Part shown: positions 46,894 through 55,798 of the stretch, in pieces
Numbering within the stretch: the stretch's first letter is position 1
Layout of the letters: the number at the start of each line of letters is the position of its first letter
Source of the DNA: KBS50 sp042434095
GTDB lineage: Bacteria; Actinomycetota; Actinomycetes; Mycobacteriales; Micromonosporaceae
DNA length: 64,000 nucleotides
Assembly (NCBI RefSeq): GCF_042434095.1
Contig: NZ_JBHLUE010000026.1
Location: forward strand, 248,001 to 312,000
Direction of reading: 5' to 3'
Program-made: the position numbers and the translations under genes
Notes under the pieces: generated by a model
What the model saw: the letters and a program-made list of their open reading frames with translations, nothing else
What the model was told of the DNA's origin: nothing
The model's database searches: none

Positions 46894-49800
46894 TCAGGCC
46901 AGCGTCACCTCCAGGTAGAGCAGCACGTCGAGCAGCTTGCCGTCGTCCACCGCGGACGGGTCGCCGGGCGGCTGCGGGCTGGGCGCCAGGTCGCCGGCGG
47001 CGCGTACCGTCAGGGTCCGCTCGCCGAGCAGGCCGGCGGCGAAGGCGGCCGTCACGTCGGCGGTGTAGAGGTCCGCCAGCGCAGGGTCCCGGGTGAAGCC
47101 ACCGGCCACGGTGGCGTCGATCCCGACGCTCACGCCGGATACGGTCTGACCGGGCGGCGTCCGCAGCACCAGCTTCGCCGTCGTCACGGTCAACTCGCGG
47201 CCGCGCAGGAAGATCGGCAGGTGCCGGTCGGTCAGCGCGATCCGGACCGGGGTGTTGGCCGGGCTGTGCAGCAGCCGGTTGAACGCCGTGGAGAAGTCCT
47301 GGCGCAGGCCGTACACCCGGGCCAGGCCCTCGGTGGCGAGGTGGTTCATGATCGTGCCGTCCAGCGCCGCGTTGGCCTGCTCGACGGTCCCGCGCAGCAC
47401 CCCGTCCTGTTCGGCCGTGTACGACAGGTGGATGATCACGTCGGTGATGGTCTCGTAGTCGAACGGCCGGAACGTCTTGGGCAGGGTGAGCCGCCAGGAG
47501 CTGACCGCCCCGGCGCCCTCGAACGGCATGTACCGCTCGTCCCGGAAGCTGAACTCGAACACCCCGGTGTCGTGCTGGGCCGTGCTGGTGGCGATGGCGA
47601 CGCTGCGCCGCAGCGGCACCACCTGCAGCCCGGCCGCGCCCGGCACCGGATCCTTCCGGATCTTGCTGCCGGTCAGCTCGAGGGTGGCGCCCACGTTGGT
47701 GTACGGGCCGGTGACGCTCGGGATGGTGAGCCGGACGGCCTTGGTCCGGCGCCGGTACTGGCCGGGGTAGAACAGGTCGAAGAAGACCTCCGGCAGGTCG
47801 AAGGCGCACTCGCCGGTCTGCCGCAGCCGCACCAGCGCGGCCGGGTCGATCTGGGCCAGCGAGAACGCCTGGTCGACCTCCGGGGTGCGGTAGTTGGTCT
47901 CGATGAACCGGCGTTCCATCGCCTCCAGATCCATCATCAGCTGCTCCCCGGCCAGCAGGCCGGCCCGGGTCGGGTCGAAGTAGCCGCCGCGCAGCAGCGG
48001 GGTGGTCTCGTCGCCCCGCTCGAACCGGTACGCCTGCTCGGCGAGCCGGGCGGTGGCGTACGCGTTGTTGAACGCCTCCCGGAACAGCCGTTGCAGGGTG
48101 CTCGCCAGCCAGGTGTAGAGGCCCAGCCCGGTGAACCGGGACCCCATCAGGTCCAGCACCTCCTGCTGCTGCTCGACCTGCCGGTTGTGCACCTCCAGCG
48201 ACCGGTTGGCCACCTTCTGCCGGACGGCCGCGGCCTGCGCCTGCTTGGCCAGCTGCTTGAGCTCGTTGTCGGCCAGGTCGCGCTGGAACTGCCACCCCTC
48301 GCGTCGCCGCGCGAAGCCGCCGGCCAGGCCCGCCGCGGCCGACACCACCTCGGCGAGCTTGGCGGTGTCCGACGCCATCGCGCCCCACCCCTTCAGGCTG
48401 CTGCCCAGCGCCACGCCGCCGTACTTCATCGCGAACGGCGAGCCCAGCTCGGGGATCAGGCTCAGCACGCCGGCCGTGCCCTGCAACAGGGAACCGGCCA
48501 CGAACGAGACCGCGGCCACGTTCTTGGCCACCGACTGGATCGTCTCGCCAGCGTTGAGGTCGTCGTCGAGCAGGCTCGCGTAGTAGTTGCGGCGGAAGCT
48601 CACCGAGTCGATCTGGCTGTTCAACGTGTCCACCGCCGAGGTGGCCAGCTCGATCTCCCACTCGCGCAGCCGGGTGCTCATGGCCAGCAGGTTCTGCTGG
48701 TTGGTCGCGTACAGCCGGTTGAGCTCCTCGGCGTCCTTGCGTTCCAGCGCCGACTGCAGGGCCGCGCCGAAGCCCTGCACGACGGCCGCGTGCTGGCGGG
48801 CCCGCTCGATGAGATAGCTGAACCGGTACGGCGGCAGGTCTCCGGTGCCCGCGCCCAGCGCCTCGTCGATGGACAGCCCCGCGGCCCGGGCCCGGACCAG
48901 CAGCCGCGGGTCGATCTCCGGGGCGAACAGCGCGAGCTGCCGGGGCGTGCCGGTGATGTCGAGGCAGTGCCGCAGCTTGTAGAGCCGGTCGTCCACCCGG
49001 TCCCAGTAGGCCAGCAGGTCGGCGTTGGCCGGCACGCAGAATACCGGGGTGAACTGGCGCACGATGTGCCAGCCGAACGGCAGCGGGGGCAGCAGGGTCC
49101 GCCACCGGCCGCCGTCGACGGTGGGGGCCACCACGGTCCGCTCGCCGCCGGCCCGGCGCTGGTCGATCGCCCAGGACCCGATGCCCGCCTCCCGCCAGTC
49201 GGTGAACCGGGACAGCCCGGGCGTCTGCGCGGTCAGCACGGCCTGCGCGGCGTCCTGCCGGGCCGCCGCGACCGCGCCGGCCGCGGCCAGCAGCCCCGCG
49301 CCGGCCAGCTCCACGGGCCGGCGCGGCCCCTCGGCCGGTACGTCCGCCCGGGCCCCCGCCTCGGCCGCGCCGGCGCCGGCGGTGGCTCCGGCCCGCACGG
49401 CGGCCCGGCCCACCACCCGGCGCAGCTCCGGCGCCTCGGCCAGCCCCGCCGCCCCGGCGTCCAGCCGGTCCCGCACGCCCGCGGCCACGGCCACGGTCGC
49501 CTGCTTCAGCCGGAGCGCCGGGGTGGCCCGCTCGGTAAAGAAGCGCAGCTCGTCGGGGTCGATCACGCGCTGCACCGACCGCTTGCGCGTGCCGTACACC
49601 GCCGGCACCCGGGTGCCGAACCACAGCACGTGCTCCAGCTCCACCAGGAACGGCGAGCCGGCCTTCACCAGCGGGGCGATCTTCTCGTAGGTGCGGGGCT
49701 GCACCGCGCCCTCGCCGCAGCTGCCCAGCCGGGCCGGCCGCCGGCCCAGGATGTCGGCGGCCTCCACGTACAGCATCGTGGCCTCGTTCACCGACTCGGT

Positions 49801-52800
49801 GGTGAACGCCGTGAACAGGCTGTCGCCCCAGTCCAGCAGGTTGTCGACGTACTTCATCACGATGGATTTCTGGTACGCCGACAGCCGCTGCCGGGCGATG
49901 GCGTGCGGGTTGAACGGGTCCTTGCGGTACGCCTCGATGGCGGCCGGGTCGGTGAGCACCTCGCGTAGCGTGGGCGCGTCCAACCCGCGGAACTCCGCGT
50001 ACCGCCAGACCCGGTCCCGCTGCCGGCGGGCGGCCTCGGCGGGCGGCGTGCCGGGCGGCACGGCGATGGTCTCGGCGGCGGCCGGGTCGAAGATGTACCG
50101 GTACCAGCCCTGCGCGGCCTGGAAGTCGCCCTGGCCGTTGAGGTGGTTGGCCAGCAGGAACGGGATGTGGAAGAAGATCTCCCGGTAGTACGTGCCGTAC
50201 GGGCCGGTCCAGTCGATCCGGCCGCGCACCACCTCGTCGGCCAGGCCCGGCGCGGCCGACAGCGGCGGGTTGGCCTCGCCGAGGGCGAGCTGGTTGGGGG
50301 TGGCCAGCAGGCTGGACACGCCGCCCGCGAACAGGGTGCGGGACATTCGCGGCCCGAGCGTGGTGGACAGCCGCTTGACCACGGCCAGCGGGCCGGGCCG
50401 GGTGGTGGTCTGCACGTACAGCTGGTCGGCGGTCAGGTCGACGATCGCGTCCGTGGGGGAGCCGTTCACCGCCGTCACCTCGGGCGTGGCGGTGAGGGTG
50501 CCGAGCCGGGTGGTGTACAGCCCGGCGGCGAGCTGCCCGGCCAGCCCGGCGGTCTCGTACACGGCCGCGAGCGCGTCCAGGTAGCGGGCGTCGGCCACCA
50601 CGCTGGCCTGGGGGTACGCGTCGAGCAGCCGGTACGCCGGATGGCTGAGGTACAACCCCCAGCCGGTGCCCTCGGGCCGGGTGCTCACGGCGGTCCGGTC
50701 CGGTGCGCCGAAGAACAGCGACGCCAGGTCGATCCCGAACAGCGCCGGCGGCAGCGTCGCGATCCGCCGGGTGTAGAAGTCGACCCCGGTGGACAGGGTG
50801 AAGTTGCGCATCGTCAGCTTCAACCGGCCGTACGGGTCGACGATCGGGTAGACCCGGTCCCACTGCAGGCCCTTGAGGGTGTAGCCGTCGATCGGCTCCG
50901 AGTGCACCTTCGTGTCGTAGCGCGGGGTGGCCAGCGCCAGCGTCTGCTGGTAGATGCCGACGAAGTCGAGCGAGGAGACGGCCTGGGCCAGCCGGTCGTA
51001 CTCGATCCGCTCGCCCAGCGGGTCGTCGACCACGCCGTCGCCGTTGGGGAACCCGGCGCCGATCAGCGCGATGCCCTGCGGCGGGCTCCACCGGCCGTCC
51101 AGGCGCAGCGTCGTGTACTTCAGCGTCAACCGGTGCCGATATCCGACGAACGTGGACGCCCCGTCCTTCACTTCGTTCTTCGTCGTGGTGGTGACCTCGG
51201 TCCAGAACACGAACAACCGGTTGAGGTAGACGATCGGGGACACGTGCCGGACCGGGATCTGCACGCTGATCTTGCGCCACGGGCCGTAGCTGACCTGCCG
51301 GTCGGCGGACAGCTCGCCGTAGTACGCGTTCTCCACCGTGCGGTAGTAGTAGACCGGCGGATCGGCCGGGGTGACCCCGAACAGGTGCAGCACGTCGGTG
51401 CGGGCCGCCGCGTCCTTGTCGTGGTAGACGCCGGCCACCCGCAGCCCGGCCAGCTCGTCGAAGCCGTCGAGATAGCCGGCGTACGCGTCGAGCACGTTCT
51501 GCGGGGTGATCTGCTGCTGCATGAGCGCCGACTCCAGATCGGCGAACAGCGGCGTCTTGTCGTCCCGCAGTTCCGGCTCCAGGTAGTTCTCCGGCCACAG
51601 GAACACCTTCCGGTTGGCCTCCCAGACCCGGTAGTTCTTCCGCCACTGCCACTCGTCGGCCGGCACCGCGTCGGCCGGCACGGCGGTGCGGGCCGGGTCG
51701 CCCGGGTCCCGGCGGTCCTGTTCGAGCCCGGCCAGCACGCGGTGCAGGTAGAGCTGGACGCTGGAGATGGCCGCCACCAGCCACGACGTCTGGGCGCAGC
51801 CCTCCAGCCGGACGTCCACGAGCAGGTACTCGTAGATGTCGTCGACCGTGCCGAACTCCCCGGACAGCGACCGGACGAGGTAGTCGCACAGCGCGTCCCG
51901 GCGCTGCCCGCGGAGCTGGTTCTCGGCCGGGGCGAGCCGGTCGGCGAACTCCCGCTCGTCGGGATAGCGCGCCCGGGCGGCCGACAGCAGCGCCTCGCCG
52001 GCCCGGGTCTGCTGGCCGTAGTCGTCCGAGACGATCAGCGCCAGCACGTCCCCGCCGACGCCGAGCCGGGACGCCAGATCCACGGCCCGGGCCAGCACCT
52101 CCAGCGCCGCCGGCGCCGCGGCGGGCAGGCTCAGGTGCGGCAGGACGGTGGCCACCAGCGCCGGCTGGGCGCCCAGCACCACGCCGAGCGGTCCGGTGGC
52201 GTTCGCCGGGAAGCCGGTGCCCGGGACGAAGCCGCCGAGCACCTGCCGCAGCGCCACCCGGCCGGCCTCGACGGCCGCCGCGGCGGCGTCGTCGGTCGCG
52301 CCGGTGACCGCCACCGCGGCCCGGATGGCGGCGTCGAACCGGGCGTACGCGCCGAGCCGGCGCAGCGCCGGCACGGTCAGCGCGGTGTAGTCGCTCACCC
52401 CGAAGACGTCCGGGTGGGCGGCCAGGAACGCCAGCGCGGCCGGGTCGTACGCGGGGCCGGCGAACGCCACGGACAGCGGCACCAGGGTCGCCACCAGGTC
52501 CACCAGCGGCCCGATCGGGCCACCCTGCACGGCCTCGACCAGCGCGGCGGCGCCCAGGTCGGCACCGGCCAGCGCGGCGAGCGCGCTCACCCGGTCGGCG
52601 GCCAGGTGCAGCGCGGTGGCCAGCCGGGGCGGCAGCACCCGGCCGGCGTGGTGGGCCAGCAGCGCGGCCCGCAGATCCGGCTCGGCCGCGGTCACCCCGG
52701 CCGGCACGGTCAGCGGCGCGGCCGGGTCGAAGTCGGCGGCCAGCCGCAGCGCGGCGCCGTCGGCGCTGGGCCGCACGGCCGCCGCGTTGGCCGCGATGAT

Positions 52801-55731
52801 GGCTCGGGACTGGTCCTCGGTGACCCCCGGCACGAACGCGAAGACCGTGTCGGCGAACCGCAGCGCGTTGTCGGCCGCGATCGAGGTGGCCACGGCCGTG
52901 GCCACCTCGGCCGGCGCCGGGTAGCGGGCCGGCTGCCGCGGGGTGCCGCCGGTGGCCACCGCCAGGTCGTCCAGCCGGTAGCCGCTGGCCCGCCACCAGT
53001 CGACGGCCGCCAGCAGGGCGCCCAGGTCGGCCCGGTCGGTGACCGCCCCGCCGGCCAGGCCGGCCACCCCGATCAGCGCGGCCAGGTCGGCGGCGTCGAC
53101 CCGCAGCAGCTTCGCCAGCCGGGCGTGCCGGTAGAGCAGCGTGAGGTTGGCGGCGGTGAGCGCGAAGCCGCGGTCGTCCTCGTCGGCCGCCGCCGGGTCG
53201 GCGCCCAGCGCGGGGGACAGCGCCAGGATCAGCGCGGCGAACTGGTCGTCCGGCAACCCGACCGCGGCCAGCAGCCGGTGCAGGGTGTTGTCGGCCGGGT
53301 TGGGAACGCCCTCGGAGCGCAGCGACGGGTGCACGAAGCTGACCCCCGGCTTGGGCAGCGTGCCGTCCAGGCGTACGTAGGTGGGCAGGTTGAACAGCCG
53401 GTCGAACAGCGAGCCGGACGCGCCGGGCAGCGCCACCGTGGGCACCGGGGCCCACAGCGCGCTGTTCTGCTCGGCCGGCAGCGCGAACCGGGCGTGCACG
53501 TCCAGCACGTCCAGCAGGTCGGTCAGCACGGCCGCGTCGAGCCGGCCCGGATCGCCCGGGCGCAGCTGCGCCAGCAGCAGGTCGGTCTCGGCCACGCTCC
53601 ACGGCAGCCGGCGCACCAGCCGGGCCAGCCGGTGCAGCCGGTCCAGCGAGGTCAGTCGCAGCCCCTGCGCCCGCTCCACGTCGTTCTGCACGGCGTCCGG
53701 GGTGCTCTTCGCGGTGACCAGCTGGACCGGCTCGGTCCCGCCGGCGGTCACGAACGCGGTGCCGACCAGCGCGCCGAAGGTGTCCCGGTCCAGGCCGGTG
53801 GCGGCCAGCAGCGGCTGCACGTCCAGCGGGGCCACCGCGCCGGCGCCGTCGACGCTGAAGGCCACCCCGTACACCCGGGACAGGAACGCCGTGTCGGCGT
53901 GCGGCGTGACCAGCAGGTCGTACTCGGTCGACGAGACGCCCAGCGCTGCCGCCGCGACGGCGCGGGCGGGTGCGCCGTACGCCCGGGCCACCGCCACCCG
54001 GCTCAGCTCGAAGTGCCCGAGGTACGCCGACAGCCGCGCCAGCGGCAGCGTGAACGGCTGCTGGAACGAGCCGGTGGCCACGGCCAGCCGCTGGTGGTAG
54101 ACGTGCTCCTCGACGGCGCCGCGGTCGGTCAGGTCGCCGCCGAAGCCGGTCCGGTTGGCCAGGAAGTTCTCACAGATCGTGTTGATGATGTCCAGCCAGG
54201 GCACCAACGTGTTGGTGTTCTCGCAGGTCAGCGGCAGCGTCCACAGGTCCGGCCGGCGCACCCGCAGGTGCAGCGGGTCGTTCGCCTTCGCCCCCGAGAA
54301 GTACGGCTCGGACACGTGCTCCGAGACGAACGTCATCAGGTCCACGAAGTACGCCGCCGGGCCGAGGATCGACTGGCAGTGGCTGCAGTCGCAGAAGTCC
54401 TGGCTGCCGAACAGGTCGGAGTAGCCGTCGAGCCGCTTCAGGTAGTCCTGCACCGACGGCAGCAGGTTGCTGACCTTCAGGTCGTCGAAGCCGCCGCGGA
54501 TGACGTCGATGATCGAGGCGACCGCCGTGGTGACGTTCGCCAGCGTGCCCCGGGCGGCGGCGTGGTAGTCCAGCGCCACCTTCTCGGCCAGCCCGCTGAT
54601 CGCGGCGAACTTCTCCGGCCGCAGGGCGGCGATCGAGGTGGCGTCCCGGAAGTCGCCGCGCAGCAGCGTGTACGCGTGATCCGTCCGGTCGGTCAGCGCG
54701 AACATCCGCTGGTACGCCTTGAGATCGGCCACCGCCTCGCCGCGCCGGTCGGGGTCCAGGTCCCCGAAGTCCAGCCGGTCCAGGTCGGCGCTGTCCGGCC
54801 CGTAGTCGAGGGTGAGCAGCTCGACGCCCGGGTTGCGCCGGTACACCGTCTCGGCCGGGGTGCCGCGCAGCGGACCCTGCTCGGCGGTGGCCCGGGACAG
54901 CAGCGCGTCGGTGGGGAACAGGCCGCTGATCGCGTGGTCGAGGTGGTCGGCGTACTCGCGCTCGGTCAGCCCCTCCGGCACCGCGACCTTGCCGCGGGCG
55001 ATGACCGCCGACCAGCCCTCCGGGCCGAGCCCCGCCATGGCGGCCGGGCCCGCCTTGTCCGGCAGGACGTCCGCGGCCAGGCCGCGATGCAGCGCCTCGG
55101 CCCGGTCGGTGTCGCCGGTCAGGTGGTACAGGGTGACCACCCGACCCAGCGAGTCGGCCTGGTCGGCCGGCAACACCTGCTTGTCCACCAGCGTCCGCAC
55201 GGCCGCGTCGTTCAGCTCGCCGGCCGTGTTGGCCACCCCGAGCACCCGGCCGGCCGACTCCACCGGCACCCGCGCGCTGACCGCCAGCCGGACCACGGTG
55301 GCCTGGCCCAGTTCGGCCTGGAACAGCGGGTGGTCGCTGATCGGGGTGTCCAGCGCGGCCGGGTCGTCGAGGGTGCCGGAGCGGTTCAGCTCGACCAGCC
55401 GCTCGGCCGCCTCCCGGCCGGCGTCCCGGTCGGCCTGCTGGTCCCGCAGGCCGCGCAGCACCAGTTCGGCCAGGTCACCGCCGTCGCCCTGCGGGGTGTA
55501 GTCGAGCCGGCCCAGCCGGTCCCGCAGCCCCTCGGAGGCGCCGCTGAACTGGGTGAGCACCGTCGACCGCCGCTCCTGCCCGGCGGCCTCGGCGAGCTGG
55601 CCGTACAGCCGCTCGTCCTGGCGCTGGATCTCGGGCAGGGTGGCGCCGGACAGCCGGTGCAGGGTGAGCAGATCGGTGGGTTCCAACGCGGGCATCGCGG
55701 CCTCCGGGTCACGGACGGTGCTTTCGGGCAT
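46894..55731 (-). CDS. Tc toxin TcA subunit
   Basis: A 2945-aa TcA-like pore/delivery subunit, longer than the roughly 2500 of Photorhabdus TcdA1. Seen: the N-terminal CDCSHCQSILGPAAYFVDLM typical of TcA (about 425-450); a neuraminidase-like region (WEANRKVFLWPENYLEPEL, about 1375); VSPIVYLNRLFVFWTEV; FHIPFLLANHLNGQGDFQ; the channel region (YLIERARQHAAVVQGFGAAL to WEIELATSAVDTLNSQI); and the TcB-binding C-terminus (FRDERYMPFEGAGAVSSW). No signal peptide. ATG 55731 is used; one 12 codons later is possible. TcA pentamers bind a cell and inject the toxin held in TcB/TcC. The start is 67 bp after the TcB/TcC stop on the same strand. Confidence 0.92.
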   Translation of the reverse strand: MPESTVRDPEAAMPALEPTDLLTLHRLSGATLPEIQRQDERLYGQLAEAAGQERRSTVLTQFSGASEGLRDRLGRLDYTPQGDGGDLAELVLRGLRDQQADRDAGREAAERLVELNRSGTLDDPAALDTPISDHPLFQAELGQATVVRLAVSARVPVESAGRVLGVANTAGELNDAAVRTLVDKQVLPADQADSLGRVVTLYHLTGDTDRAEALHRGLAADVLPDKAGPAAMAGLGPEGWSAVIARGKVAVPEGLTEREYADHLDHAISGLFPTDALLSRATAEQGPLRGTPAETVYRRNPGVELLTLDYGPDSADLDRLDFGDLDPDRRGEAVADLKAYQRMFALTDRTDHAYTLLRGDFRDATSIAALRPEKFAAISGLAEKVALDYHAAARGTLANVTTAVASIIDVIRGGFDDLKVSNLLPSVQDYLKRLDGYSDLFGSQDFCDCSHCQSILGPAAYFVDLMTFVSEHVSEPYFSGAKANDPLHLRVRRPDLWTLPLTCENTNTLVPWLDIINTICENFLANRTGFGGDLTDRGAVEEHVYHQRLAVATGSFQQPFTLPLARLSAYLGHFELSRVAVARAYGAPARAVAAAALGVSSTEYDLLVTPHADTAFLSRVYGVAFSVDGAGAVAPLDVQPLLAATGLDRDTFGALVGTAFVTAGGTEPVQLVTAKSTPDAVQNDVERAQGLRLTSLDRLHRLARLVRRLPWSVAETDLLLAQLRPGDPGRLDAAVLTDLLDVLDVHARFALPAEQNSALWAPVPTVALPGASGSLFDRLFNLPTYVRLDGTLPKPGVSFVHPSLRSEGVPNPADNTLHRLLAAVGLPDDQFAALILALSPALGADPAAADEDDRGFALTAANLTLLYRHARLAKLLRVDAADLAALIGVAGLAGGAVTDRADLGALLAAVDWWRASGYRLDDLAVATGGTPRQPARYPAPAEVATAVATSIAADNALRFADTVFAFVPGVTEDQSRAIIAANAAAVRPSADGAALRLAADFDPAAPLTVPAGVTAAEPDLRAALLAHHAGRVLPPRLATALHLAADRVSALAALAGADLGAAALVEAVQGGPIGPLVDLVATLVPLSVAFAGPAYDPAALAFLAAHPDVFGVSDYTALTVPALRRLGAYARFDAAIRAAVAVTGATDDAAAAAVEAGRVALRQVLGGFVPGTGFPANATGPLGVVLGAQPALVATVLPHLSLPAAAPAALEVLARAVDLASRLGVGGDVLALIVSDDYGQQTRAGEALLSAARARYPDEREFADRLAPAENQLRGQRRDALCDYLVRSLSGEFGTVDDIYEYLLVDVRLEGCAQTSWLVAAISSVQLYLHRVLAGLEQDRRDPGDPARTAVPADAVPADEWQWRKNYRVWEANRKVFLWPENYLEPELRDDKTPLFADLESALMQQQITPQNVLDAYAGYLDGFDELAGLRVAGVYHDKDAAARTDVLHLFGVTPADPPVYYYRTVENAYYGELSADRQVSYGPWRKISVQIPVRHVSPIVYLNRLFVFWTEVTTTTKNEVKDGASTFVGYRHRLTLKYTTLRLDGRWSPPQGIALIGAGFPNGDGVVDDPLGERIEYDRLAQAVSSLDFVGIYQQTLALATPRYDTKVHSEPIDGYTLKGLQWDRVYPIVDPYGRLKLTMRNFTLSTGVDFYTRRIATLPPALFGIDLASLFFGAPDRTAVSTRPEGTGWGLYLSHPAYRLLDAYPQASVVADARYLDALAAVYETAGLAGQLAAGLYTTRLGTLTATPEVTAVNGSPTDAIVDLTADQLYVQTTTRPGPLAVVKRLSTTLGPRMSRTLFAGGVSSLLATPNQLALGEANPPLSAAPGLADEVVRGRIDWTGPYGTYYREIFFHIPFLLANHLNGQGDFQAAQGWYRYIFDPAAAETIAVPPGTPPAEAARRQRDRVWRYAEFRGLDAPTLREVLTDPAAIEAYRKDPFNPHAIARQRLSAYQKSIVMKYVDNLLDWGDSLFTAFTTESVNEATMLYVEAADILGRRPARLGSCGEGAVQPRTYEKIAPLVKAGSPFLVELEHVLWFGTRVPAVYGTRKRSVQRVIDPDELRFFTERATPALRLKQATVAVAAGVRDRLDAGAAGLAEAPELRRVVGRAAVRAGATAGAGAAEAGARADVPAEGPRRPVELAGAGLLAAAGAVAAARQDAAQAVLTAQTPGLSRFTDWREAGIGSWAIDQRRAGGERTVVAPTVDGGRWRTLLPPLPFGWHIVRQFTPVFCVPANADLLAYWDRVDDRLYKLRHCLDITGTPRQLALFAPEIDPRLLVRARAAGLSIDEALGAGTGDLPPYRFSYLIERARQHAAVVQGFGAALQSALERKDAEELNRLYATNQQNLLAMSTRLREWEIELATSAVDTLNSQIDSVSFRRNYYASLLDDDLNAGETIQSVAKNVAAVSFVAGSLLQGTAGVLSLIPELGSPFAMKYGGVALGSSLKGWGAMASDTAKLAEVVSAAAGLAGGFARRREGWQFQRDLADNELKQLAKQAQAAAVRQKVANRSLEVHNRQVEQQQEVLDLMGSRFTGLGLYTWLASTLQRLFREAFNNAYATARLAEQAYRFERGDETTPLLRGGYFDPTRAGLLAGEQLMMDLEAMERRFIETNYRTPEVDQAFSLAQIDPAALVRLRQTGECAFDLPEVFFDLFYPGQYRRRTKAVRLTIPSVTGPYTNVGATLELTGSKIRKDPVPGAAGLQVVPLRRSVAIATSTAQHDTGVFEFSFRDERYMPFEGAGAVSSWRLTLPKTFRPFDYETITDVIIHLSYTAEQDGVLRGTVEQANAALDGTIMNHLATEGLARVYGLRQDFSTAFNRLLHSPANTPVRIALTDRHLPIFLRGRELTVTTAKLVLRTPPGQTVSGVSVGIDATVAGGFTRDPALADLYTADVTAAFAAGLLGERTLTVRAAGDLAPSPQPPGDPSAVDDGKLLDVLLYLEVTLA

Positions 55732-55798
55732 GCGGCTGCGGGAGGTTCCGCGGCCGCCGTGACGGCCGCGGAACGGTGGTGGACGCAGGATCGGTCGG